The notes: a model not told the origin generated them from the letters alone. A DNA stretch of 64,000 bases from Euglena gracilis (GCA_039621445.1 CP154954.1:29707411-29771410); one strand, 5' to 3'; positions 45,250-58,105 are shown, numbered from the stretch's first letter. A program made the numbers and translations.

Positions 45250-47800
45250 CTTTTGTGTTGGTTTTTTTTTTGCAGAATTACAGTTGGTTGCACTTTTTGT
45301 TGCACCCCTGGGGTTTTGTTGGAACCTCCCTTGGGTTTCCCCAGATTTTCAGTTGGCTATTTTTTGTGTGACCACCCCCTTGGTTTTTTTCAGAACTCCT
45401 GGGTTTTTTTCAGATTTGTGGTTGGTGATTTTGTTGCCGGGACCCTCCCCCTGGGGTTTTTACAGAATCACCGTTGGTAAATTTTTGGACCCCCCAAGGT
45501 TTTTTCAGAATAACGGTTGGGGAGTTTTTGGTCCTGGGCTTTTTCAGAATCAAGGTTGGGAAATTTTTGACCCCTTCTGATTTTTCCAGATCTGTGGTAG
45601 GCAATTTTTTGTTGGCACCCCCCTGTGTTTTTTTTCTTCAGTATTACGGTTGGGAAATTTTGGTCAGACCCCCTGGGTTTTTTCAGATTTACGGTTGGCA
45701 AATTTTGGGCACTTATCTGTCATGGTACGTCGGACCCCCCCCTTCCGGTTATGGTACGACGCCCTTTGGACGGTCAGAGACCCGTACGTTGGGATCCATG
45801 TCGGCCATTTGGGTGGTTTTTGTGGTTGTTTGGTTGTTTGATAGGGGTGGGGTCAGGGTTTGGTGACATGGCCCCGCCTCACCTTTCGCACACACAAGAA
45901 AACCCAAAGGCGGCAGGGGGCACCCAAAACACAAATGGCATCACCATTGGGATTTGTGCCATGATGCCAAAAATTGCCACATTTTGTCGGGGGCGTTCCC
46001 CATGACCCCCCATGACAGAGGGGGTGCAACAGAAATTTATCGACCGTGATTCTGAAAAACCTAGAGGGGGTCCAACAAAAATTTGTCAACCATGATTCTG
46101 AAAAAACAAAGGGGTCCAACAAAAAATTGCCACTGAAAAACCTGGGGGGATCCAACAAAATTTGCCAACGGGTATTCCAACAGAAATGTGTTAAGAAAAA
46201 ACCTGGGGGTCACACTTCTGGGTTCCAACAGGCTTTTATGCTGAAAGAATCCCAGGGGGGTCCAACAAAGTTTGCCAACCCCAGGTGCAACTAAAATTGG
46301 TTCTCATTACTTTGGGTAATGGTGCTATTTTTTGTGTAGGGTTATTGGGAGGAATGGGGTTTGGGTTTGGAGTTGTGTCTTGGTGAAGTTTCAGCCTTTT
46401 TTCGAATTGGGCCAAATTTAGAGGTAAATTGCACTGTTTCTCCATGTTCAGAATGAGAAATCCCCTTTCTGGGGGCAGGAGGGTCGGCGGTCTTCATCTT
46501 TCTTCGCAACGAAATTCACCAACCGCAATTCTGAAAAAAACGGGGGGGGGGCAAAAATTTACCATCTTTTTGCATTCTGCAGAATAAGAGTTGAAGGAAT
46601 TTTTGGTCCCCCCCCCCAGGTTTTCCAGATTTACTGTTAAAAAGTTTTTGTCGGACCCCTCTGGGTTTTTTTCAAAATTACGGTTGACAATATTTTGTTG
46701 GAGCCCAGATTTTTGTTGTTTGTTGGAGCCCAGATTTACGGTTGCCCGATTTTGGTCGGACCCGCCTGGGTTTTTTTCAGAATTGCAGTTGACAATTTTT
46801 TTGTTGGAACCCCCGTTGGCAAATTTTGAACCCCCCTGGGTTTTTCCAGAATTGTGGTTTTTTTTTCAGAATTACGGTTGGTAAATTTCAGTTGCACCCC
46901 CTGGGTTTTCCCAGTTGTTTGTTGTTTGTCTCTGGTTTTTTTCATAATCACGTAAATTTTTTTGTTGGAGTTGGATTGCCGTCCTGGGTTGGCAAGCGTT
47001 GGACCCCCTGGTGTTTTTTCAGAATTGCTTTTGGCAAATTTTTGTTGCAACCCCATTGGTTTTTTCACAATGTGGTTGATTGATAAATTTTTGTTGGACC
47101 CCTACTGGGTTTTTCAGAATCACAGTTGGTTTTTTTCAGAATTACGGCTGGTAAATTTTTGCTGCATCCCCTGGGGTTTCCTAGATTTTCGACTGGCAAT
47201 TTTTTCGACTCCTGGGATTTTTTCAGAATTATGGTTTGAAAATTTTTGTTGGACCCCCCCCCAATGTTTTTTCAGAATTACCACTGGCAAAATTGTGTTG
47301 CCCCCTGGGTTTTTTGCACAAATGCGGTTGCAAAAACTTTGTTGGACCCCCCAACAGTTGGCATCGCCCACGGGTTTTCTTCAGAATTACGGCTGGCAAA
47401 AAGATATTGGACTCCTTGGGTTTTTTTTCAGACAGACGGTTCGCCAGTTTTCGTTGGGAATCACGGCAGACCAATTTTCGTTGGGCCCCCCTATGTTCTT
47501 TCAGATTTCTGGTTGTAAAATTTTTGTTTGAATCCCCCTGGTTTTTTTCAGATTTACGGTTGGCAATTGTTTTGGCACCTGAGTTTTTCAGAATTACCCT
47601 CACCCCCCCCCCTTTCAAAGTGTCCCCCCCCCCAAAGTGGCCAAAAGCTTTTGCAAATTTTAGTTCCCCCCCCCAAAGTGGCCATTTTTCTTTGGTTCAT
47701 TTGGCGCCGAAGGCCAAAATTTGACCCCCCCCCCCAAAGTGTCCCCCCTCCCAGAGTGGCCATTTCAGTACGGTTGACGTGTTTTTGTTGGTCCTCCACT
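45250..47800. repeat. Long degenerate tandem array, ~60-bp unit
   Basis: More than 30 diverged units of the form TTGGACCCCCCTGGG, TTTTTTCAGAATTACGG and TTGG(C/T)AAATTTTTG. Between about 46020 and 46290 the units are inverted (GATTCTGAAAAA, GGGGTCCAACAAAA). At 45700-46000 a non-repeat segment interrupts the array. No gene is seen. Confidence 0.85.
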
Positions 47801-47959
47801 GTGTTTTCAGAATTACAGTTGTTTTCAAGTTTTTAAGAAGAGTGGCGTTGGTGCTTTCATTTTGATGCTTGGTTAGTTTGCACTTATTTTGGTTCTGCAG
47901 GTTCAATTGAGCAATTTTGAATGCTAGACATGCGGCGATTGTGTCCACCAGTGTTTATT

Positions 47960-48075
47960 GCATTTCATTGTTGCTTTAACTTGCTTTAACTTGCTTTAAC
48001 TTTTTTGTTTTGATTCTCAATGTGCCAAAAAGAGAAACAGCAGTACAAAAACATAAAAAAAAAAAAAAAAAAATA
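47960..48075. repeat. CTTGCTTTAA triple repeat and poly-A tract
   Basis: Three copies of CTTGCTTTAA (47970-48000), and about 19 A residues near 48055-48073. The poly-A could mark the tail of a retroposed sequence. Confidence 0.6.
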
Positions 48076-48164
48076 GGATCAAACGTTTTTCTCGTTGGGA
48101 TTGATCATTTTTCATTTTTCATGCGCATTTTTGCATTCGAAAAACCCGCCGAGGTTTTTTAGAA

Positions 48165-49370
48165 TCAACTGTTAAAAAATAACACATCGGAAATGTCAGG
48201 CTTATTAATCACCTTCCTGAAAATACCCCACCAAAGGGTCCCGCTGTTCGAGAAATCGAAAAAAGTTTCCCATTGAAACAAAAACGCATCTAGAGTCCCA
48301 ATTCTTTGGAAGTACCTTTCCCTGAAGTTTCCACCTTTCACAAATACTTTCGATGAATTCGTCCACCTCAAAACCCACACCTGGCCCACACCAATGCCAA
48401 TGTCAAGAACCACACCAGAAAGAAAGGGCCAAACAAAACCTTTGAATCCCCACACCCTCCGCACATAAGTGCTAGATTTTAATCAAAAATCGCCCGCTTT
48501 GGATCTTTCTCTTTTTAAATTCAACGGCTTCCAAAGCAAAAAGTTAATCCAAACAATGAATCGGATATTGCCGGTTTTTAAGTCGCCGACAGGAGGGGCC
48601 TTAGCTGGCCGGAAACAGGACACATCAAAAACGAAACAAAAAGCGCCAAGTGAGGCCGTGTGCCGGCTTTTTGAACGCAAATGTTTTTTGGGGTGGAAGG
48701 CCGCCGTAATGTCGCAGGCCAAGCTCATCACGCGTTCCGATGCAGCAGCCTTCCCCCCTCTCGGCCATCCCTTGGGGATTTCTGAAAGGCCCTTGAAAAA
48801 GCAGCCAAAAAATAGCGGGCGGGCGGCCTCTCCGAGGGGGAGCTGCGAAAATAGTGGAGCTTTCCCACGGCTCTGCTGTGTCAGTCCATTTGAGGGGGAA
48901 ATTCCTTTTTTTTTGGAACGGTGGATATCAAAAAACAGAAACCAAACCGCCCACTTCGGCAGCGTGGGAACAATAGAGATCCCTAGGATATTACTGTGTT
49001 GAATCAAAAATAAAGATGTGGGCCCTCCCCCTCTCGGTCGGCGCTTTAGTATGCGGTTTTTGGGTCCTGCCAAAATCAGCTGATAAACCAACGCCACCTC
49101 AACCATCTGCAAAAACTCCTTTCCGGTTTCCATATAAGGCAACACTTCAAAGCACTTTGTTGACGGTAACATTGCAACAGCTAAAACTTCGGAATTGTTC
49201 ACAAACGGTTTCTTCGGCAACGTCGTTTTCACGTGCGCACGAATCTTTGGGCCACTCTCTGAATGTTTTGGAGGAGGGAAGCCTTGCTGAAAATGTGAGC
49301 CCTGGTTGGTTGGTGTTTTAGGTGCCGCCCGGGTAGTGTTATTGGGGCTTGGGGGGGCGCCTGAATCCAC
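48165..49370 (-). pseudogene. Unrecognised long reading frame interrupted by one TGA
   Basis: On the minus strand, 49370-48483 is open for 295 codons. After a single TGA the same frame stays open to 48165, about 400 codons in all. In sequence that is not GC-rich, a frame this long is unlikely by chance. The N-terminal part is Pro/Lys-rich, the middle holds hydrophobic stretches (WAVWFLFF, LFFGCFF), and the part after the TGA reads VRRVWGFKGFVWPFLSG and NFRERYFQRIGTLDAFLF. I recognise no family. It may be a decayed gene or transposon protein. A 177-codon plus-strand frame overlaps it and is judged less likely. Confidence 0.35.
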
Positions 49371-50879
49371 GGGCGAGTAGCATCAAAAAAATTACACCAC
49401 CACCAAAATTTTCTATTCCACCATCAAAATTTTCCACACCACCATCAAAAAATATCACACCACCACAGAACGGGGGTGTAGTTGGGCAAACAGATGCCCC
49501 ACACAAAGGAAAAATATGTGATGTGAATTCTTAAACAAACCAGTCCGGCTCCGCACTGCGAGATGGTAAGGTCCTCACCATCGTCTTTTGCTTCGCCGTC
49601 TTGGTCCCTTCCTCCCCCTTCCTCTGTCGTGGGACCCGGAGTACCCTGTGATATTTGAATTTGGGTACAACCCACTTTTTAGCAGGAGATGGGGTTCGCA
49701 TTTGGAAGGCCGCAATTAACGGCGATGCAGAATAAAGACCAATCCAATGGTTTGTGGATAGACTTTTTTTTTCAATTCAGACCGACGCCGGATCAAAAAG
49801 CCACTACTTTACTTGTTAAAGCGACCCATACTATACTAAGGAAAGGAGGGCCCAACACTAATCACACCTTCAGCTGAAAAGTCACCTTATGATATGCTGT
49901 GGTATTTTGAATGTTTCGGAACTGGTACATTCAAAATGTAAGTGCAACACCATTTTAGCCTTTGGTCTGCAGATGTGTCATCAAAGTGTTTTTTTCATCA
50001 ACATTGTTCCATCAAATTGTGAATTTCTTCCTCTCTACCATAATTCATCTCCTTCCAAGATCTCACATCACATTTGGAACACGAAGTGACTATTCACTTT
50101 TTGATATTGTTGGAATCCGGGTGATGCATGGTTCCTTCGTCAGTGGGATTCAGAAAGAAGTTGAAGAAAGAAGCCGAAGAAATGAAAGCGAAGTGCTGAG
50201 ATTCAGTGCAACAGCGAAACATTATGGAGGTGAAGTACTTGTACTTGTACTTATTTGTGACCAAAGCCTGTTTGTTTGGTTCCACTGCTCGTGTTTTGCA
50301 AATTTGGAAAGAAGGGTGAAATTCCCTGTGAGCAGTCTCTAGTCTCTGCACGACGTTTGTGAGAGTTTCACAAATTGAAATGCACAGTTGGGCAGCCCTG
50401 CCGTTTGCTTGATCTGATTCTCCAAACCGTTTCTAAACAGTAAAAAAAATGGTTCGAACCATTTTTTTTTGTTGGATCAGAATATTTTTTTATTTGTGTA
50501 TTTCGAAAAATCTTCAACACTTTTTCTCAGTTTCCCCCCTCATCCTTTCTTTTTTAGGGTTTTTTCAAAGAAAACAGCAACACCAAAAACGATGTTGAGG
50601 TTTTGGGTGACAACCTTCTTGAAGAATGGAAAGGAAAGTACACCTAACACCACCCCGTGAGATTTTGTTCACATTGTGGAGAGAAAAGCACCCGGCGCAA
50701 GTGGAAAACCACCAAAAAGTGGCCCAAAAATTTCTGGCAGAGTACTAAAACACCAGGGCAGCTGGAAAATGCTTGCCGTAGCGCGTGGAGCCGTAGGACA
50801 CCACCCGGAAAACTGTCACGGCACTTTTGCATCCAACCGGATGACTTGAAAAACTTGAAAACCTTGAACAAACAAGGAT

Positions 50880-51125
50880 GGTCTGCATAAAACACGCTGC
50901 AAAGGCTTACAAAAAACAACCAACACCGGAAACTAAAATGGACACCTTGCCCACTGGCAGTGAGATGAGAGACATGAAGGCATCCTTTGAGAGGCTTGGG
51001 AGCTCCTACCGAGGCCTGTGGGCTGCATAAATCATGCCGCGAAGGATTGCTAAAAACAACCACCACCATAAACAAAGATTAGGCGCCTTTCCCAATGATG
51101 GTAAGATGAGATACACACAGGCCCC
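50880..51125. repeat. Two tandem ~135-bp copies
   Basis: Units start at about 50878 and 51018. They share CTGCATAAA, AAAACAACCA(A/C)CACC and TGAGATGAGA/TAAGATGAGA, with about a quarter of positions changed. Confidence 0.6.
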
Positions 51126-51179
51126 GTGCCGGTCCCACCCTTGCGCCTGTGGCGCAAGGGTGAGGGGCGGCACGGGGCC
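51120..51179. repeat. Long GC-rich hairpin
   Basis: A 60-bp near-palindrome. GGCCCCGTGCCG pairs with CGGCACGGGGCC and CCCTTGCGCC with GGCGCAAGGG around a TGT loop; only the six or seven central arm bases mismatch. It stands out in an AT-balanced block. Confidence 0.85.
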
Positions 51180-53496
51180 CATGCTTCTGCCGTCCCACCT
51201 TGATGCTTAACCCCTTTTTCCTACCCGTTCTTGAAACATTTTTTGTGTTTCTTCCCATCATTGGCGGAGTTTAGAGGCCTGTCAAGCGTTGAGCATCACG
51301 CGTTACACCAATCTTCAGAAATAGTTTATAAAGGTTTATGGAAAGAAAAACTGCAAGTCCAAGTGATAATCTGGGTGAAGGATGATTTGGGTTTGCTAAT
51401 TTGAGCGGGCTCTAAACAGCAAGTCAACCTTTACATTCATGCATTCAAGTAAAAGAAGCAAAAAAACTGTTTTCATCGATAAAACTGAAATACATTGACA
51501 AAATTTTGAATTTCAACCTTCGGGCTCTTGTCGTTCTTTCTTACTAGTCATAGGTTACATCCCGGCGTCAAATCAGTAAACTTTGAGGGAAAAGTTGGGT
51601 GTGAATCTTTTCAGATACATTTTTGGAATGGGAAATGTCTCCTTCGGAGAGGCTCACACCAGTTCCGCACGGAAGATCGGCCCATCAGATATTGTAAATT
51701 TTTCCCGGCTTGTTTGTTTGTCGTTCTATTGTTTGGGCTGACATTCGGTACACGGGCGGCCGCGAACGACAGCGTGGCCATGGTCCATTAGTTTGAGAAT
51801 ATTTCTCCTTTGCTAAACCTTTTCTGCAATTAAAATAAAGGCACAATTGAATGGACAATTTGTTTTGCTGGTTGAAACAGAGGAATGTTGGGTTTGCACT
51901 TTGACCTCATTCTGTGTTGACATTCGAAGGTATGATCCCTGATGTTGGTCCTGTTTTGCTCTTTTGCGGTGTTTGTAAACTCCCGAGAAACTTTTGTTGT
52001 CATGTGCTTTTGAATGCAGCTTTTGCAGCTTTTTGTTTTTGTCATGCGGGTACGTAATCATACCAAATCACCTCCTTATAATTGCATTTATTGTATTCTT
52101 CTGTGTTTTTCAACTTCTCTGTCAAATCCCCAGCGAGAAACCAAGCAACAACGCCATCACAATATATGCACTATTCACTACAACTTTCAATGAAAAGACG
52201 TTGGAGGAACATGAATATGGTGGAGAGGAAGGAGGAGCAACGATGCACATTACGTCATTTGAAAGTGTTGGATTTTTTGTAACATAGCCCCGATTTGTGT
52301 CAATTGCCTTGCTTGCACTTCACCAGTTTGGGCTGTGATAAACAAATGAAATTCATTGTGAACCTGATTTACGTCGTTTTTTTGGAAAATTACTGCAAAA
52401 TTGATTTTAACACGAGTTGCAGGTCACACACACATGCTCTTTTGTTTGGTTTGTTTATCCAAACATTAAATGTTACATAATCTTGCTCTTTGTTCTTTTC
52501 GCAAAAATAATGTTGAGAAAACATTTCTCACTTGGCAAAAGTGTTCTTTTGTTTTCTCCCACCAAAAGGGAACCATTTCGTTCTCCTCTTTTTTTTTGGA
52601 CAGAATGGGAAAAAATTGGCCCTAAAAGGGTAAGGTATGGTTCGGTTGCACGCTTGGGGAGAAACATTCAACTCCTTAATGGTTTGTCATCGCACTACGA
52701 AAAAGTGTTCCTCACACACGTGTATTTTCCTAAATGGTCTAGATTTTCAAAAGGAGGTATCTCGGGGCTGGAGGTTAAAGGTTCGAAATCCTGCTGGCAA
52801 ATTGGGCAGACCATAAGGAATTCTTTGACAACTCCTCACCACAACTGCAAGTGTCCACAACCAATGTCTAAAACCTGCAGGCACATCTTGTGAGCCTCAG
52901 GCGTGTGTTGATATCGTTTGTTGGAAGTAGCGGATCACCATGAGGAGGCTTGGAGGCTTGGGATCCTGAAGTTATGTTGCGGAATTTAGCAAAAATGGCG
53001 GATCCTGAAGCCCACGCCCAGAAAGTACTCCCCGCAACGGGTACACCAAAGAAAGATGAGCAAAAACAAGTTGTGGGCATTTGAAGGAGCCTCACGTCAA
53101 AGAGCAATTGTTGGGGTGGCCCCCAAAAAGTGTTGTGGATACCTGGATACCCCGCACAATGAAGGTATGATGAGAGGCACGATAGTCCCTGCCCCTCCAC
53201 CTACACATGTGGAACTTGGCGCCTGCCTACCCATTTGCTTCTACTTTAGTAAACGGGTTGTTTTAGTTTTTGCTTTTGTTTGTTTTGACGTAAATTTTCT
53301 CCCAAATTTCTGTTTTTTTAGCAACTTTTAAAGAACGTTCGGAGATGCTGTAAAGTCAACACTACACTGATTCAAAACAAAATCAGTGATATCGCCGAAT
53401 GATTCGTGTTCAAGAAGGTAGGGTAGATCCAATTATTCAAGTATTAATTTGAGTCTGTAAACTTTTCATACTCTTGTAGTCCGTTCCTACTCTAGT

Positions 53497-54325
53497 TTAA
53501 AGCGGCGTTTTAGAGACGTCGGGTTCAGGACAGAACCGGCGTCCCCACCCTTTGGTCAAAGGACACTCCCAGGGACCAATCTCGACCACTTATCTGCAAT
53601 GCCACGCCACTTTGCATTTCACCAAATTCCGGCGATCACGAGGGTATTTCTGGCTGTGTCAATCGTCCAAGTACAAACTCACCCCTCAATCGAAAGCTCT
53701 TTCATCAGACGACTGGCGATCACCACCAAATTCAGCCACGCTGCCTGGATCTCTTATTTTCTGTCACTGGGAAATCCTAATTTCACAACTCTGGTGCCCC
53801 TTGGACCCCTCAGGTGTTCGATTCGAAGAGAAAAAACGTTTCTGTAAGGTTTATTCAGCATCTCAAACCAAAAATAACTGAAAATTACCACAAATTTCGA
53901 CTAAGATTCTGGCCGATCCGACGATCGCGAGCGTATCTCGGGCTGCGTGCAATGTTAGGGTACCAAGTTACCCCTCGATCGAAAGCTCTTTTCAACAGAC
54001 GACCAGAGGTGCTCATCAGATCTTTCCACGCTGCACGGTACTCTATATCCAAATCTGAGCCAATTTTCACCAAATTTGGATATCCACCCCAGTGGTCCCT
54101 AGATGGAAAAATTCATTGTCCTAGATGGTTGAAACAGTCATACCAGCACCTTAGGGCCACTTTTGGGCACTTTTGGTGACATTTTTAGGAATGTAAACCG
54201 GACGCCGGGCTTTGGACAAAACCGGCGTTCCTAACGCCGGGCTTTAGGACAGAACCGGCGTCCGGAAAACCCGTGGGGGGGACGCCGGTTCTGTCCTGAA
54301 CCCGGCGTCTCAAACGCCGGTTTAA
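53497..54325. mobile_element. Inverted-repeat DNA transposon flanked by TTAA
   Basis: About 50-bp terminal inverted repeats: the left arm has GGCGTTTTAGAGACGTCGGG, the right arm (inverted) has CGGCGTTTGAGACGCCGGG, and both continue into TTCAGGACAGAACCGGCGTC. A further GGACAGAACCGGCGTCC copy lies inside the right end. TTAA borders both sides (53497-53500 and 54322-54325), as for piggyBac-type targets, but it could belong to the repeat. The interior is two diverged ~290-bp tandem copies sharing ATCGAAAGCTCTTT and CCACGCTGC. No transposase. Related sequence lies at about 1930-2150. Confidence 0.75.
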
Positions 54326-54831
54326 AGCTTTTCTCAGCACAGGCCAGAGTGCAGAAGCCCCCCCCCCCCTTCCAACACCATTTTTACAACCCTGGCCTGC
54401 CAGCACCCTTAATCCCAGATGTGGCACTGGCATCACCATCATTCCTCCACTGTGCTTTTATGCTTGCATTCTCTTTTGACTCACAAAATCCCCCCCAAAG
54501 AGGGGAAAATTCAGCAAAAAACCCCCACCCACTAACACATGAGGATCATGAATCCCAGCCAGAGACAGCTACAAATGAAAAGAAGCCAGATGCAGCCCAA
54601 CAAAGGTCAACACCACTCCCCAACATCCCCCTGGAAGAGGGGGGGGCAGGCCACATTTCGAATTTTTAAAACTCCAACAAGCCCACCATGTTTGATGGCA
54701 CACAGTGGGCAAAACTGGGCACAGTGATCCTGCAGGAAGAACCTTCCCCCTGTCATTGGGAAGACGCCCCACAGACAACATACTTCCCAGCCTCCTCAAC
54801 CAACACCCCCCTGGAAGGGGTCCCAGTTAGG
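54326..54831. other. Interval without identified gene
   Basis: CA- and CCC-rich sequence with no repeat structure or exon that I can support. Confidence 0.4.
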
Positions 54832-56428
54832 GGTAAGGTAACGGACCTGAAAATTCACACAAATTCACCCTTTTTGCGTAAGATTTCAGAGGCCATTTTC
54901 CAGCAAGTTTCAGTAAGGATTCAGAGTTTTTTGTCTGGGTGGGTTCCGGCTCACTTCTGAGCCTGGCGCCCTCACGGTGGTTAATATTCTACACCCCAGA
55001 ATCGTGATGACCCTTATCCCGGTATTAATGCTAAAGGCTAATGGGTTTGCGGCCTACAATTTTTTCAAAAACCGCCTCACGAAGGGGGTGGAGCTTATTC
55101 AAAACCCCAAAATGCCCAACACCCAAAACGCAGGGGGTGTCGTCCCCGTGACCCCCCCTGTGACCCCCCCCCGTGACCCCCCCGTGACCCGGATTTGAAC
55201 ACCCCCCGATTTTGGGGTCCGCAAACGCACGTGCTTCAATCACAACTGCTTTCAGTATTTTTTTTTCAAATGTCGCGGAAGCCGGAAACATTGAAGAGGA
55301 GGCCATATCCCCCCCGTGGCCCCCCCCCCCCCGCAACCCCCCCATAACCCGGCCCACCCCCGCAGAACACAACCCAAAAAAAAACCAGAACAGTCCAAAG
55401 CCCCAAAACACAGCCCAAAACCCAGATCACAACCAAACCAAAAACCCAAAACCCCAGAACACACCCAAACTAAAAATCCAGCCGAAAAACCCAGAAAACG
55501 GGCCAAAAACCTGGATGACAGCCCAGAAACCCAGAACACAGCCCAAAAACCCAGAACACAGCCCAAAAACCCACCCACAGCCTGAAAACCCAAAACACAA
55601 CCAAAAACCCAGGTGGAAGCCAAAAAACCATCACGCCCCCCAGAAAACCCAGCACAACCCAAAACAGCCAAAAAGCCAGAACACACCCAAAAAACCAAAA
55701 ACACAGCCCCAAAACCCAGAACACAGGCCTAAAACCTGGATGACAGCCCAGAAGCCAACAACACCAGCTCAAACTGGCCCAACATGCGGAAATTGGCCCC
55801 AAGATGTGGCACCAAACTGGTTTTTAAAACTGCCACCCACTCCTCTCGATTCTCAGAATACACTGTACAGAATTCACTTAAACCAGTTTCAAAAACCAAT
55901 CACTGCAAAATCAATCCACAGGACAGGAAAAAAATGGCTTTTAAATCTAATCTTGAGTCAAATGACATGGCATGATACAAAGCAAACAAACACAAACCAG
56001 GTGTTCACAGCTTAATCCGGAACCTGAACACAGGGTTTTTCCACAGGGTAACCCAGAACCTGCTTTAAAAATATTGGGACCTGCTTTAAAGACATTGGGA
56101 TGGACATGATGAACATCTGTACACCACAGGGGGAGAATGAGGTGTCCAGGTCATCCAACAGCCGCGTAGACCTCATCCATGTACCAAAAACCTGTGAAGA
56201 GAACGAGGTGAAAAACCACTCGCAGAATGCCACAGACCTTTGGACGGAGGTGACAACCAGACATGTCGAAACTCTGTGTTCCAGTACGTCAGTAATATCT
56301 TGAGACACTAAACATAATGAGAACCTTGAGTTTCGCACAGGCAACTCACTTTGAAGTGTTCCTGTAAGGGGAAATAGAACAACAACAACACAATCAATTG
56401 GTGTGTTGAGTCATACCAGAAAGGAGGT
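54832..56428. repeat. Long dispersed repeat, copy 1
   Basis: Begins GGTAAGGTAAC(G)GACCTG and ends TCATACCAGAAAGGAGGT. It contains a minisatellite of CCCAGAACACAGCCCAAAAA units (55375-55760), then a conserved non-coding stretch (about 55765-56428). It matches copy 2 at 60540-62416 in the same orientation. No protein is recognised. The class (element or segmental duplication) is unknown. Confidence 0.8.
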
Positions 56429-56499
56429 TTTTTTTTGAGGGAAGATGGGCACCCAGCAACAACGGTGGTGGGGCGTCCACCGACCAGTGGCACAGCCTA

Positions 56500-56900
56500 C
56501 TGGATTTTTGTGTTCGGGGGTGTGAGGCTACCCTCACCCCCCCCTAATTGCCCCCCCCCCCTAATTGGCCAATTGGGGGGTCCTTAAGGGAGGTCCATTA
56601 GCCAATTAGGCGGGGGGGTAGCCCAATTGGCCAATGGACGTTCCCTTGGCCAACTTTGGCCAATTTCGGCAAGGGCTCAGAAAACCTCCAAAAACGTCCG
56701 TTTCGAAAATGTTAAAAATTGCCGGATAAGAAAAAGTCATGACAAATCCAAAAATGCACAAAAATCGACCAATTTTGCACACGTCAAAAATTATGGGGTC
56801 GGGGTCCTCGAGCCCCCCCCCCCCCCCCTAAATATCCCCCCCCTAATTGGCCAATTAGGGGGCTGAAGGACCCCGGCCCTTTGCCAAATAGGGGGGGGGG
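56500..56900. repeat. CCAATTAGGGGG palindromic repeats
   Basis: Several copies of CCCCCCTAATTGGCCAATTAGGGGG-type palindromes (56543-56640 and 56818-56862) flank a T/A-rich segment with GTCCTTAAGGGAGG. Confidence 0.7.
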
Positions 56901-57269
56901 TGAGGGTATATACAGAGGATCAGACAATCTTTTTTGGGGGGGGCAAGGAGGGGCGGCGGAATGGCGGAGGTTTGGAGAAGTGCGGAGAAACAAGGATCAG
57001 CGGTGCTGGTGCGCGTGTCCGGGGTCAGGAGAGTTAGGGATGGTGAGTGGCGCCAATTCATGGTCGGCATTGTTATGCAATACGGGTTTGCTGATGCACA
57101 TGGGGAATAAAGGGAAATTCCCCCGTGATGTGTGCTGTTGTCGTGGCGTAGTTAAGACCACGGAGTGGTTCTTGGTTGTTCCAAGGGGCATTCTTTGGAC
57201 ATCATGACATGGTCCCGATTCGCTGCCCCCTTGGTTGTGCGTGGCGGGCCGTTTCCGGGCCTCCGCTAG

Positions 57270-58105
57270 TTCAGGAAGTACCGCCGGAGGCGGAGGGGTT
57301 GCTTCGGGACAGTGGAGCCCGAAGGGGTAGCTCATGTGCTGACTGCACCGCCCCGTGTCGCCGAACAATGTTGTTCCGGTGGCAACAAACGAGGTGATGG
57401 CCTCTTGCGTCCAAGGGGTTGTGGCACCGAGGGCACCCGGGACAGGCATTTGAAGGCGAAACAACCGGAGCACCCATGGACCATTGCATCAGGGCCTGGA
57501 ATTCGCTTGTTGGTATGAGCGTCCTTGTGGAGGCTGACGGCGTAACGGAGGCTCAAGCCATAGCATATGGCTTCATCTGACATGCCATTTTCAGTTTATC
57601 GCTACCCGTGAGTGAGTTGTACAGAGCTTGCTGTCGGGCCTTTGCACACTGTTGCCCCCAGAATTTCTGTGCCGTCATTTCTCGGTCCTCAACAGAGGCC
57701 TTTGCAATCGGTGGGAGCTCACATAGGCCCTTGATGGCCTCCACCTGGACGGTAAATTCCGAAGGTAGGGGGTTCATCCCACAGATGGGTGGTAAGTCGA
57801 GGACGCGGTCGCCGCGAACAAGAAAGTCGCCCACCTGGCGGTCGGGCACTCCGTGGTAGGGCCCCGGATGCCCAACCCACCCAACTGGACAGGCAAGGTG
57901 GCCTGGCGCCACTGGTCCTCTTCCAGCGGCCGACCGACAATGATGCTGGCGGTATTCCGCAGGGTTTTGCTTAGCAGCGTGCACTGCATGGTTGCAAGGC
58001 CAATTGGAGTAGTCCAATTGGCCAATTGGAGTAGTCCTCAACAGGTCGTTAACCTTGCGTGCGTCCAGACACAGCCTTAAAATAGTGAACTGGATTGGCA
58101 AGAGA
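57270..58105 (-). pseudogene. C-terminal part of a second retroelement polyprotein
   Basis: Minus-strand frames with small shifts carry the region that follows the reverse transcriptase in one group of protist and animal retroelement proteins: ILRLCLDARKVNDLLRTTP, then DQWRQATLPVQLGGLGIRGP, then CPRCHNPLDARGHHLVCC and RRHGAVQSA (a CxxC-HH-C zinc-like motif). Frameshifts and stops break it. It is the expected continuation of the RT fragment at 58597-59310, but on the opposite strand. Confidence 0.75.

Larger units (their letters stand above)
49371..53496. other. Block of distinct composition, no identified gene
   Basis: The block lacks the C/G homopolymers and G-rich repeats that fill the rest of the window. 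It has small features only: CACCACCATCAAAATTTT repeats at 49395-49465, a plus-strand frame at 49962-50342 with an ordinary-looking stretch (EVEERSRRNESEVLRFSATA), a CSHCG motif frame at 50657-50890 and the hairpin at 51120. None could be named. Confidence 0.5.

Noticed and set aside
45250-47800. CRISPR-like array
   Set aside because: Units are degenerate, there are no uniform spacers, one block is inverted, and the context is eukaryotic.
50644-51075. 143-codon minus-strand Cys/Phe-rich frame
   Set aside because: No family resemblance; it overlaps tandem repeat copies and an opposing frame with similar openness.
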